From the NCBI GenBank assembly GCA_016471375.1, contig WGLZ01000046.1, positions 1 to 64,000 on the forward strand: a stretch of 64,000 nt of DNA. The letters run 5' to 3'. Shown piece after piece: positions 46,129 through 54,347 of the stretch (position 1 is the stretch's first letter; every line of letters starts with the position of its first letter). Below the pieces are notes generated by a model. The model did not search any database and had not been told where the DNA came from. It saw nothing but the letters and a program-made list of their open reading frames with translations. The position numbers and the translations under genes were made by a program. The stretch comes from Cyanobacteria bacterium RI_101. GTDB lineage: Bacteria; Cyanobacteriota; Cyanobacteriia; Cyanobacteriales; Microcystaceae.

Positions 46129-47838
46129 ATGTTTCTCTCTTTTCTGCGGCGCTGGCCTCTTTTACTCTTGCTCCTCCCTCTCGGCGCCTGCGGCGGCCCC
46201 TCCGCGCCTCCCGTCGAACCCCAAACTTCGGCGCCGAGGACGCTGAAACTGTTGGCTTGGCAAGCGCCGACTATTTTGAACCCCCACCTGGCGACAGGTT
46301 TTAAGGACGGGGAAGCCAGCCGCGTCACCCTGGAGCCGTTGGCGAGTTTTGACGGCGAAGGCAAATTAATCCCTATTTTGGCTGCGGAAGCGCCGAGTCT
46401 GGAAAATGGTCAAGTGGCCAAGGACGGCAAATCCGTGATCTGGAAACTCAAGCCCGGCGTTCTCTGGTCCGACGGCCAACCCTTCAGCGCCGAGGATGTG
46501 GTTTTTACCTACCAATTTATCAGCGACCCGAAAACCGGCGCCACCACCGCGGGCAACTACGAAGGCGTCGAATCGGTGACGGCGCCGGATCCCTTAACCG
46601 TAAAAGTGACGTTTAAAGAAGCGACGTCCGCTTGGTTCTTGCCCTTTGTGGGCAACGAAGGCTCCATTTTGCCCCGCCACCTTTTCCAAAATTACACCGG
46701 AGACAAGGCCCGACAAGCGCCGGGGAATCTCCTGCCCGCGGGCACCGGCCCCTACCGGGTCAGTCAGTTTAAACCGGGGGACGTCGTCTTTTACGAACCC
46801 AACCCCCACTACCGGGAGGCAAAAAGCTTGGGTTTCGAGCGCCTAGAACTGAAGGGGGGCGGCGACGCCGTGTCCGCGGCTAGGGCCGTGTTGGAAACCG
46901 GCGACGCGGACTACGCCTTTAACCTCCAGGTCGAGTCCAATTTATTGAAAAATTTAGAAGGCGCCGGCGCCGGTCGTTTAGTCCCCCATTTAGGCAGTTT
47001 GGGAGAGCGGATTCTTTTTAACTTCACCGATCCCCAATCCCCTGAAAAATCGGCGCCCCATCCCTTTTTCACCGACGCCAAAGTCCGCCAAGCCTTTACC
47101 CTGGCGGTGGATCGGGCTTTAATCGCCCGCCAGTTCTACGGCGTCACCGGGACTGCGACGGCTAATGTCGTCCTAGCGCCCCGGGAATTTGTTTCCCCCA
47201 ATACTAAAATTGACTTTGACCCGACCCAGGCGGCCCAATTGCTGGACGAGGCGGGCTGGCGAGATAGCGACGGCGACGGCGTCCGGGACAAAAACGGCGC
47301 CAAACTGCGGGTCGTGTTTCAAACCAGCGTCAATCCCCTCCGGCAAAAAACCCAACAGGTGGTCAAACAGGCGCTTCAGGGACTAGGGGTAGAAGTAGAA
47401 TTGAAAAGCGTCGATCCCAGCGTTTTCTTTTCCGGCGATCCCGCTAATCCCGACACCTTAGAACGTTTTAACGCCGATCTACAAATGTTCACCACCGGCA
47501 ACACCAACCCCGACCCCGGCAAATACCTAAAAACCTTTACCTGCCCGGAAATTCCCAGCGCCGCTAATAATTGGTCCGGGGATAACTACAGTCGTTTTTG
47601 CCAAAAGGAGTACGACCAACTCTGGCGGACGTCTCAACAGGAACGGAATCCAGAGCGGCGCCGGCGGTTGTTTATGCAGATGAACGATTTACTGGTTAAA
47701 AACTATGTTCTTATTCCCCTCGTGCATCGGGCCGACGTGGCGGGGGTGGGTAAAACGCTCCAAGGGGTTCGACTCACTCCCTGGGATCGCAATACTTGGA
47801 ATATCGGCGCTTGGCGGAAAAAAGAAAAAAGCCGTTAA
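46129..47838 (+). CDS. ABC-type peptide/nickel substrate-binding lipoprotein (SBP family 5)
   Basis: 569 residues. The lipoprotein signal is MFLSFLRRWPLLLLLLPLGA with lipobox Cys in LGACGG. Family 5 features are VIWKLKPGVLWSDGQPFSAE, DVVFTYQF, PAGTGPYRVSQFKPGD and VRQAFTLAVDRALIARQFYG. It captures oligopeptides or similar solutes. No permease or ATPase lies beside it. Divergent from sixA with 58 bp between starts. Confidence 0.9.
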   Translation: MFLSFLRRWPLLLLLLPLGACGGPSAPPVEPQTSAPRTLKLLAWQAPTILNPHLATGFKDGEASRVTLEPLASFDGEGKLIPILAAEAPSLENGQVAKDGKSVIWKLKPGVLWSDGQPFSAEDVVFTYQFISDPKTGATTAGNYEGVESVTAPDPLTVKVTFKEATSAWFLPFVGNEGSILPRHLFQNYTGDKARQAPGNLLPAGTGPYRVSQFKPGDVVFYEPNPHYREAKSLGFERLELKGGGDAVSAARAVLETGDADYAFNLQVESNLLKNLEGAGAGRLVPHLGSLGERILFNFTDPQSPEKSAPHPFFTDAKVRQAFTLAVDRALIARQFYGVTGTATANVVLAPREFVSPNTKIDFDPTQAAQLLDEAGWRDSDGDGVRDKNGAKLRVVFQTSVNPLRQKTQQVVKQALQGLGVEVELKSVDPSVFFSGDPANPDTLERFNADLQMFTTGNTNPDPGKYLKTFTCPEIPSAANNWSGDNYSRFCQKEYDQLWRTSQQERNPERRRRLFMQMNDLLVKNYVLIPLVHRADVAGVGKTLQGVRLTPWDRNTWNIGAWRKKEKSR

Positions 47839-48342
47839 ATTTACTTAAGCAACAATCCGGCGCTGTTCGGGAAGTTGATTAAAGCGCCGATAACTGAATC
47901 CCTATGATTCTCCTCCCGTGGCGATCAGGGCGAGATGAATCCCCCTATTAAGTTCACTGATGTGTCGGGCTGTAACTTGCAATTAACCCAACAAATGTCG
48001 GCTTTTTGCAAAGTGGCTTCCCCTGCGAATGAAAAAGGGACTCAATTTGCTCCCACCAAACCGGCGAATCGCGACTATACGACGTCGGCGATCGCGCGGA
48101 TGTTAAATTGTGTCCAACAGGATACTAAATATCCCCCTACCCTGCCAGAGATCTCATTAAAATAACCAGAATCTAGGAGTTCAGAGGATGAAAGCGGTCA
48201 TTGTTGGCGGCGTGGCCGGGGGAGCTTTGGTATGGCGATCGTCTTTCTGATCCGTCATATTTTTAAAGAACTGGAAGACTGCCTCGGTGAAAATAGAGTT
48301 CGTCAAATCTTTTTCCAAAAACCCTAAGAAACTCAAACCATT
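47839..48342. other. 504-bp spacer at the left edge of the island, with gene relic
   Basis: No intact gene. It holds a HIP1 site (GCGATCGC at 48088) and, at 48188-48250, a 20-codon reading frame MKAVIVGGVAGGALVW with an AGAGG-type ribosome site. This is the start of an FAD/NAD-linked disulfide reductase-type protein cut off after the first glycines. A 76-codon open frame at 47935 has no family, signal or ribosome site and is not called. Confidence 0.5.
48188..48250 (+). pseudogene. 5' relic of an FAD/NAD(P)-binding disulfide-reductase-like gene
   Basis: MKAVIVGGVAGGA is the classic start of CoA-disulfide-reductase/NADH-oxidase-like flavoproteins (VIVGGVAGG dinucleotide fold). The frame then diverges and stops after 20 codons. 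The start and ribosome site are intact. It is consistent with a deletion junction. Confidence 0.4.
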
Positions 48343-49089
48343 ATGCGTTCTTTTTTTCTGGCTCCCCTGATCTTGGTTTCCTTGGCGCTCCCCGCGTCGG
48401 CCCAACCCTCTAGCCGCCAGACGGAGACGCCGTCAAGAACAACGGCTCAATTAATCGATCAAGCCTGTGATTTTATGCGTTCCCAAAAGTCCTTCAGTGT
48501 GGACATGGCCATTACCTACGATGAATTATCAGCGGTCGGCAGTAAAGTTCAATACAGCGCCAATCAAAAATTATTAGTGGCCAAGCCCAATCGTTTGCGC
48601 TCGGATTACGCGGGGGACGAACGCGTCACCAGCTTTTATTATGATGGCAAAAACTTTACTCTCCAGGCTCCTAATTTAGGTTTTTATAACACCAAGCCGG
48701 CGCCTGACACCCTAGACGGCGTATTAGATGAAATTGATCGTAAATACGGCGTTACGTTGCCCATGTCTAATTTAGTTGCTAGCGATCCCTGCGGGGACTT
48801 AAAAGCGGAAATCCAAAATAGCTTTTTTGTCGGTCATAATCTAGTCGGCAAGGAAGAAACCTATCATCTTTTGCTTCAAGGTGTGGATCGAGACTTTCAA
48901 CTATGGATTAGTCAGGGAGATAAACCGATTTTAAAAAAGGCGATTATTACCTACGCCAATTTACCAGGGGAACCCCAATATACGGTTGTGTTTTCTAACT
49001 GGAACTTTCAACCGGAAATGCCGCCTAACGCCTTTACCTTCATCCCGGCTAAAGACGACATAATTGTTGAATTTATGCCCCTAGATTAA
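48343..49089 (+). CDS. Exported DUF2092-like protein
   Basis: 248 residues with signal peptide MRSFFLAPLILVSLALPASA. The body (QACDFMRSQKSFSVDMAITY, RLRSDYAGDERVTSFYYDGK, VLDEIDRKYGVTLPMSNLV) fits DUF2092, a periplasmic family of lipoprotein-carrier-like fold in proteobacteria and others. The probable role is binding a hydrophobic ligand or lipoprotein; unproven. First of a run of exported-protein genes. Confidence 0.75.
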   Translation: MRSFFLAPLILVSLALPASAQPSSRQTETPSRTTAQLIDQACDFMRSQKSFSVDMAITYDELSAVGSKVQYSANQKLLVAKPNRLRSDYAGDERVTSFYYDGKNFTLQAPNLGFYNTKPAPDTLDGVLDEIDRKYGVTLPMSNLVASDPCGDLKAEIQNSFFVGHNLVGKEETYHLLLQGVDRDFQLWISQGDKPILKKAIITYANLPGEPQYTVVFSNWNFQPEMPPNAFTFIPAKDDIIVEFMPLD

Positions 49090-49167
49090 CTTAATTTACC
49101 GTCAACTAATCAGTAATTTTTACTGAATTATTTTGCCCGATCATTGTCGTCATTAAGCGCTTTTATT

Positions 49168-50001
49168 ATGAAACCTTCCACTCGTCAAGTATCCTGTTTT
49201 TTCTTTGCCCTAATCCTAGCGTTTACCCTTTTACCGATTGACGCAAGTTTAGCCCAAAGAGGACGAGGGGGCGGCGGCCGCGGCGGGGGGGGCGGCGCTT
49301 CGCCCCGAATGAGCGGCGGCGGCGGTATGCAAAATCGCGGCAGTTTTAACCGTAGCGGTGGTTCCCACAATCGAAGCGCCGGACAGGCCAACCGTCAGTC
49401 CCCTAGTCAAAGTCGTCAAGGCGATCGCCAATCCATCCAACAAAATCGGCAATCAACTTGGCAGGATGGACAAGCTCAACGGAGTCAAAATCAACAAAAT
49501 CGGCAATCAACTTGGCAGGATGGGCAAGCTCAACGGAGTCAAAATCAACAGAATCGCCAAAACCAAATGAGTAATAATCAGAGTAATAGGCAAAACCAAA
49601 TCAATAATAACCAGAATAATCGTCAAAATTTTATTGACGACAATAACAACTGGTACGGCGGAGGGTGGTATGGCGGCGGCTATTATGCTCCCGCGGGCTG
49701 GGGGGTGGTCGGTCTAACGACGGGTTTAGCCCTTGGCTCCGCTCTTGCCGCTCCGCCTCCCTATTACGACACCGTTTATGTGGGGTCAACCTCCTATATC
49801 TATTCCGATGGCGTTTACCTGCAACCCAGTGGCAGTCAATATGTGGTGGTGGCTCCTCCCCCAGGAGCAACGGTGGCCTATCTTCCCGATGGTTGCGTAT
49901 CTATCGCCGCCAACGGCGCTTCTTACTTTAATTGCAGTGGGGTTTATTACCAGCCCTATTTCCAAAATGGCGCTACAGTGTATCAGGTTGTACAATTTTA
50001 G
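49168..50001 (+). CDS. Exported RGG/Q/N-rich repeat protein
   Basis: 277 residues from MKPSTRQVSCFFFALILAF, a signal peptide; a TTG at 49144 is an alternative. After cleavage near SLAQ comes an RGRGGGGRGGGGG stretch, then a Gln/Asn/Arg/Ser-rich region with a perfect tandem unit of 18 residues (STWQDGQAQRSQNQ core) encoded by a 54-bp DNA repeat at 49441-49548. The C-terminal half is Gly/Tyr-rich with a hydrophobic segment and ends GVYYQPYFQNGATVYQVV, a pattern like DUF6515. Probably envelope-associated. Confidence 0.75.
   Translation: MKPSTRQVSCFFFALILAFTLLPIDASLAQRGRGGGGRGGGGGASPRMSGGGGMQNRGSFNRSGGSHNRSAGQANRQSPSQSRQGDRQSIQQNRQSTWQDGQAQRSQNQQNRQSTWQDGQAQRSQNQQNRQNQMSNNQSNRQNQINNNQNNRQNFIDDNNNWYGGGWYGGGYYAPAGWGVVGLTTGLALGSALAAPPPYYDTVYVGSTSYIYSDGVYLQPSGSQYVVVAPPPGATVAYLPDGCVSIAANGASYFNCSGVYYQPYFQNGATVYQVVQF
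49441..49548 (+). repeat. Two tandem 54-bp units inside the Q/N-rich gene
   Basis: The unit starting CAAAATCGGCAATCAACTTG is repeated once at 49495 with only one or two base changes, in frame. This is recent expansion of a coding repeat. Confidence 0.85.
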
Positions 50002-50019
50002 CAAAAATTCTTGGCATTT

Positions 50020-50514
50020 ATGCACAAACTAAAGCGCGAAATTAAAAAAATTGGCTCTCTGAGTCTGTTCTTTTTCATTGGCTATGGTTATATTCTCCTG
50101 GTGATGAAGCTGTTTCTTAAGGAGTTTGAAGTTGATGTGATGATTGTGGGGAAAGCGATCATCTATGCGTTAATTTCAGCTAAGGCTGTGGCCATTATGG
50201 ATATGACCCCTTGGCTTAATCGCTTTGCCCAGTCTGCCCGCTACCTCCAAGTGCTTTACAAAACGGCGATTTACACCTTTGCGGTTTCTGTGTTGAGCTT
50301 TCTTGAAAATCTCTTTCACGCTTATCGCGAAACTAAAGCTTTGATTCCGGCCATGACGCTGTTTGTAGAAACGCGAAGTTTTTCCCGATTTTTAGGGGTT
50401 CTACTCAGTGTCTCTATTATTTTTCTCATCCACAATATTTTTCAAGAATTGGATCAATATTTGGGCAAGGGTAATCTCAGTAAGTTTTTCTTTCATTCTC
50501 CAAAATCAAGTTAA
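50020..50514 (+). CDS. Hypothetical membrane protein
   Basis: 164 residues from MHKLKREIKKIGSLSLFFF, which begins just 18 bp after the Q/N-rich gene. It has about four hydrophobic segments (LFFFIGYGYILLVMKLFL, IIYALISAKAVAIM, AIYTFAVSVLSFL, LGVLLSVSIIFLIHNIF). Family not recognised. The close spacing suggests the same operon as its two upstream neighbours. Confidence 0.7.
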   Translation: MHKLKREIKKIGSLSLFFFIGYGYILLVMKLFLKEFEVDVMIVGKAIIYALISAKAVAIMDMTPWLNRFAQSARYLQVLYKTAIYTFAVSVLSFLENLFHAYRETKALIPAMTLFVETRSFSRFLGVLLSVSIIFLIHNIFQELDQYLGKGNLSKFFFHSPKSS

Positions 50515-50549
50515 ATTTTTTGAATTATAGAATTTATAGATGAGCCGCA

Positions 50550-50650
50550 AAGGCGCTCCTATGACGCTTCCCCCCTAACGGCTACTTCGACTAAGTACAG
50601 CGCCTTGCTAAGGGGGGCGCTAATCGGAGTCTGTTCATGATTCATGTAAA
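50550..50650. repeat. Dispersed repeat (family C), copy
   Basis: CTTGCTAAGGGGGGCGCTAA followed by CGGAGTCTGTTCATGATTC matches the segment at 61476-61515. A CCCCCCTAACGGCTACTTCG stretch precedes it. It lies in the convergent spacer between the membrane gene and the AraC gene. Confidence 0.6.
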
Positions 50651-50686
50651 TTGGCTACATTAAGCTCCCTATTGCCCCAGCCATTC

Positions 50687-51694
50687 TCAATCTTGGATTT
50701 GGCGATCGCGTCGGAAGGTTTGGGGGGAAACCCCTGTCCAACGTTTAAAGGCCCGGGTAAAATGGGCGGCGTCCTGATACCCTAACTCGGCGGCGATTTC
50801 AATGATTTTGAGGTCGGAGTTGACTAACCAGTGAATGGCTTTTTGATAACGCAGACGCGAAATGAGTTGGGAATAGGTGAGGCCGTCCTCCGCTAGTCGT
50901 CGCTGTAAGGTGCGGACACTGCTTCGGGCGATTTCCGCGGCCACTTCGATGGCGGGATAATTTTCTCGCAACAATGGGGTCAGCGCCTGTCGGAGAGAGC
51001 CAACAAAGTCGAGAGCCGGGGCGGAAGATTGCAGGAGCTGAAGCGCTTCTTGACTCTCTGTCGGTGATTGCTGACCTAAAGGTAGGCTGAGAAAAGAGCG
51101 GGGAAAAACAATGGCGGTAAATCCTTGGGTCGGGTCAATGCGGGAGCGGGAAAGGGGATGATGGCCGAGATTGCCGATTTGTGGGGTTTGTAGATAAATT
51201 TCTAGGGGATACCAATGGCGCCCCGCCGCTTTTTGGAGCAAATCGAGCATTAACAGCAACACCACTTGGGCGCCGCAGGGGAAATCGAGACCGTTGAGTT
51301 GGGTGAATTGATGCTGAAAGTATACTTGGTTTTCCTTGCTTGCCAATGACGATCTCACGCCGGTATTGTACAAGTTCAAGGCGCGAATGGTGGTTAAGAT
51401 GGCTTCTCCTAGGGTCAGGGACTGGAAAATTAAGCGCCCAAAGGCGCCATAACTTTGGAGCGAAACTCGATTTTGAACTCGCCAGCCCAAATCATCAATC
51501 CCTTCGCGACGGGCGACGTCGGCCAGAAAGGTAATCACGGGATGGAGAGGAATAAACGCGTCTGGTTCGTCTAAAGCGTAGACGGGGAGCTTAGCCCGTC
51601 GTAGGTAAGATTCGGTTGGGGTTCCGAGATCCTCTAAAAACGCGATGATGGGGGATAGATTCGCAATGCGAAGCAGGGGGATAGGAGGAGCCAT
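50687..51694 (-). CDS. AraC-family transcriptional regulator
   Basis: About 335 residues from MAPPIPLLRIANLSP, with a GGAGG-type site upstream; the TTG at 51736 is rejected. The N-terminal part is the arabinose-binding-like/OruR-type ligand domain (ESYLRRAKLPVYAL, WRVQNRVSLQSYGAFGRLIF). The C-terminal ~85 residues carry two helix-turn-helix motifs (VRTLQRRLAEDGLTYSQL, IIEIAAELGYQDAAHFTRAF). It is divergent from the small exported gene at 51840 and probably controls the island. Confidence 0.9.
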   Translation of the reverse strand: MAPPIPLLRIANLSPIIAFLEDLGTPTESYLRRAKLPVYALDEPDAFIPLHPVITFLADVARREGIDDLGWRVQNRVSLQSYGAFGRLIFQSLTLGEAILTTIRALNLYNTGVRSSLASKENQVYFQHQFTQLNGLDFPCGAQVVLLLMLDLLQKAAGRHWYPLEIYLQTPQIGNLGHHPLSRSRIDPTQGFTAIVFPRSFLSLPLGQQSPTESQEALQLLQSSAPALDFVGSLRQALTPLLRENYPAIEVAAEIARSSVRTLQRRLAEDGLTYSQLISRLRYQKAIHWLVNSDLKIIEIAAELGYQDAAHFTRAFKRWTGVSPQTFRRDRQIQD

Positions 51695-51839
51695 TGTCGA
51701 GATAAAGCGTGACGTCGAAGGAGAGGGCTGGCGCAAAATGGCAAGACCGTTTGGACAAAACTATCTATGATTAAGACCCGTTAAACAAGTTTTCAATCTG
51801 TTTATCCCGCTTTCTAGCAAAAATCTTTACAAAACCGCG

Positions 51840-52199
51840 ATGACATCCCCTTTGGTGAGAAACGTTTACGCTTTAGGGTCGGTCTTGGCTTTAATGGCGA
51901 CAACCTTAGCGGCGACGCCCCCGCTCCAAGCCCAGACAGCCGATCCGTTGCCCGGCGAGGTGGTGGACGCAATCGCCCAGAAGACGATTCAAAAGTTTAA
52001 CAATTCGTCCTGCCAAGACCTGGCCGCTTCCATGGCTCAGGGCAAACAAGACCCCAATAGTCTGAAAGACCAGCTTACCGCCCGGTTTATCCAAAAATTA
52101 CGCCAAGACCCCGAGTTGACGCAAGAATTTTTTGATCAAATTTCGACGCCGGTGTTAACCAAATTGTTTGAATGCGGCCTAGTTCCTCCCCAAAAATAA
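51840..52199 (+). CDS. Small exported hypothetical protein
   Basis: 119 residues with signal peptide (LGSVLALMATTLAATPPLQA). The mature part is helical with two Cys (SSCQDLAASM, LFECGLVPP) that could form a disulfide. Family not recognised with confidence. It is divergent from the AraC gene, with 145 bp between the starts, and is followed by the next gene after 30 bp. Confidence 0.7.
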   Translation: MTSPLVRNVYALGSVLALMATTLAATPPLQAQTADPLPGEVVDAIAQKTIQKFNNSSCQDLAASMAQGKQDPNSLKDQLTARFIQKLRQDPELTQEFFDQISTPVLTKLFECGLVPPQK

Positions 52200-52229
52200 C
52201 CCTTTCCTATCCATGGCGCCCCTAAAACG

Positions 52230-52526
52230 ATGATGCTGGCTCGGTTTCCTTCTCTCTTTTCCGCTGTTCTCCTGAGTATTGCCGCAACGGGCGCTTTAAT
52301 CGGAGCGACCGCCGCCAGTGTCAATAAGACGAATACCTACGCCGAAGGTTATGCCGCCGGCGCCGCGAATACGGCCTACGCCATGGGCGCGATTTATCCC
52401 GCTTTACCCGCGGGAGCGACGATTCAAACCATTGGCGGCGCTACTTACTATCTCTACAACGGCGTATGGTTTAGTCCGTCCTATGGCGCAAACGGGGTTT
52501 ATTACCGAGTAGTTCCCGTCCCTTAA
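52230..52526 (+). CDS. Small exported DUF6515-like protein
   Basis: 98 residues from one of two adjacent Met codons. An N-terminal hydrophobic segment (LFSAVLLSIAATGALIGA) is followed by a C-terminal motif (YYLYNGVWFSPSYGANGVYY) like that ending the Q/N-rich protein at 49168. Such YY-rich modules are known in exported envelope proteins of unknown role. It sits in the same direction as the neighbour before it. Confidence 0.65.
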   Translation: MMLARFPSLFSAVLLSIAATGALIGATAASVNKTNTYAEGYAAGAANTAYAMGAIYPALPAGATIQTIGGATYYLYNGVWFSPSYGANGVYYRVVPVP

Positions 52527-52615
52527 ATATTGATCCCAAATATTAATCCCAGTCGAGACAACATTATGCCTCCCCCCGGAAAACATTTTTGGAAACGAAC
52601 ATCCAAATAAGCTGA

Positions 52616-52666
52616 TATAGCGGCATTCTCTCGATTGAGGGAAATTCTAGCTCGGCTTGACCCTCG
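52616..52666. repeat. Hairpin repeat (family B), fragment
   Basis: TATAGCGGCATTCTCTCGAT followed by TGAGGGAAATTC matches the left part of the unit at 10840. It lies directly before the DUF1254-like gene. Confidence 0.55.
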
Positions 52667-52710
52667 CCTATAGCCATTCTTGATCACTATTAACTAAGGA
52701 GAATTTTTCT

Positions 52711-54189
52711 GTGAGCAAGTCTTTTCCCTCTGTTTCATTGGTTTTATCGGCTTTAATGATTACCAGTGTCGTTGCCTCTATCCCATTTTTCCAAGGAATT
52801 GACGAAAAAGCCATGGCCGCGCCTACCCTAAAAGCCGAAGCTTTGACCCCAGAAGAAGCCCAAGCCATCGCCGTTGACGCCTATATTTACGGTTATCCTC
52901 TGGTAACGACGGAAATTACCGGTTTGGCCTTTACCAACACCGTTAAACCCGATCCGAACACCCTGCAAGCGCCCCTCAATCAAATTGTTAATCAACCCGA
53001 ATACCCGCCGGCGGATTACAAGGGCGTAACGGCCCCAAACGCCGACACCCTCTACAGCGCGGGGTTTATTGACGTTAGTAAAGAACCTATCGTCTTTTCT
53101 TATCCCGATATGGGGAAACGCTATTTTCTCTTTCCCATTTACGATTTCTGGACAACGGTGATTAACGCGCCCGGTTCGAGGACGACGGGAGGCGCGGCTG
53201 GCAAGGTCTTGATTACGGGGCCGGGTTGGCAGGGACAAGTTCCCCAAGGGATGACCCGCGTTAAATCTCCCACCAATCAGCTATTTATGATTGGACGGGT
53301 CTACGCGGATGGGACTCCGGCGGATTTTGAGCGCGTCCACGCCTTGCAAAAACAATTGCGACTGGTTCCCCTCAGTCAGTGGGGTAAAGCTTACACACCG
53401 CCTCCGGGTCAGACGGGCGGCCCCTATACGCCGAAGGAAATTGTGCGGGATGTCATCTCAAAAATGAGTACAAAAGAATACTTCAATTTGATGGCGCAGA
53501 CCATGAAGGCTAATCCCCCCGTTTTACCGGCAGACCAGGCAATCCTCTCCAAGATGGCCAAACTCGGCATTGTTCCGGGGCAAAAATTCGACTGGGATAA
53601 ACTCGATCCCAAGACGCAACAGGCCTTAGCCAATGTGGGTCAAGTCGTACTGGAAAAACTGGATCGCTGGCAAAAGACGGGAGGAAAAATGGTCAATGGC
53701 TGGTTAATCCCCGGATCGGGAAACTATGGAGCAGATTATACAGGCCGCGCCGCCATCTCTGCTTTTGGCTGGGGAGCGAATCTTCCTCAAGACGCCGTTT
53801 ATCCATTCGCGAAAGTGGATGGGACGGGTCAGCCCTTGTCGGGAAGCAATGTTTACAAAATGAGCTTCAAAAAAGGGCAGACTCCGCCGGTAGATGGGTT
53901 TTGGTCAATTACAATGTATGACAAAGACTACTATTTTTATCCCAATCCCCTCAATAAACTCACCCTTAGTCCTCGCAATAATCTGCAATATAATGCCGAT
54001 GGCTCGCTGGATCTTTATTTTGCTCATCAGCAACCAACAAATGTTCCAAAATCTAACTGGTTGCCGGCGCCGAAAGATGACTTTATTTTAATGATGCGTC
54101 TTTATTGGCCCAATGAAAAACCGCCATCGATTTTACCCACTAACAACCCGACCTGGACGCCCCCTGCCGTTGAAAAGGTAAAAGGGTAG
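52711..54189 (+). CDS. Exported DUF1254/DUF1214-domain protein
   Basis: 492 residues, start codon GTG with AAGGAG nine bases upstream. It has a signal or anchor segment in residues ~8-28. The first domain (AVDAYIYGYPLVTTEITGL, VTAPNADTLYSAGFIDVS, PIYDFWTTVINAPGSRTTG) is DUF1254. The second (YPFAKVDGTGQPLSGSNVYK, GFWSITMYDKDYYFYPNPL) is DUF1214. These pairs are widespread exported proteins of unsettled function. In other bacteria they occur beside DUF2092-type genes, as here. Confidence 0.88.
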   Translation: MSKSFPSVSLVLSALMITSVVASIPFFQGIDEKAMAAPTLKAEALTPEEAQAIAVDAYIYGYPLVTTEITGLAFTNTVKPDPNTLQAPLNQIVNQPEYPPADYKGVTAPNADTLYSAGFIDVSKEPIVFSYPDMGKRYFLFPIYDFWTTVINAPGSRTTGGAAGKVLITGPGWQGQVPQGMTRVKSPTNQLFMIGRVYADGTPADFERVHALQKQLRLVPLSQWGKAYTPPPGQTGGPYTPKEIVRDVISKMSTKEYFNLMAQTMKANPPVLPADQAILSKMAKLGIVPGQKFDWDKLDPKTQQALANVGQVVLEKLDRWQKTGGKMVNGWLIPGSGNYGADYTGRAAISAFGWGANLPQDAVYPFAKVDGTGQPLSGSNVYKMSFKKGQTPPVDGFWSITMYDKDYYFYPNPLNKLTLSPRNNLQYNADGSLDLYFAHQQPTNVPKSNWLPAPKDDFILMMRLYWPNEKPPSILPTNNPTWTPPAVEKVKG

Positions 54190-54347
54190 TAGGGTAGTAA
54201 GAATCAAATTAATGTCCTAAGACTTTGCGGTCGCTTTTTATGAAAAAATTTTAGAAAGCGATCGCTCCTTGTCTTCATGTCTTGTCAATTTAAGGGGCAA
54301 TTTATTTGTAATCTTAGTTGCCCTCAATAGACATAAAATAGATTGCC

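Noticed and set aside
47935-48165. 76-codon open frame as a gene
   Set aside because: No ribosome site, signal or family pattern; lies in a spacer with relics.
49441-49548. Repeat array as CRISPR
   Set aside because: Two in-frame 54-bp units without spacers; a coding tandem repeat.
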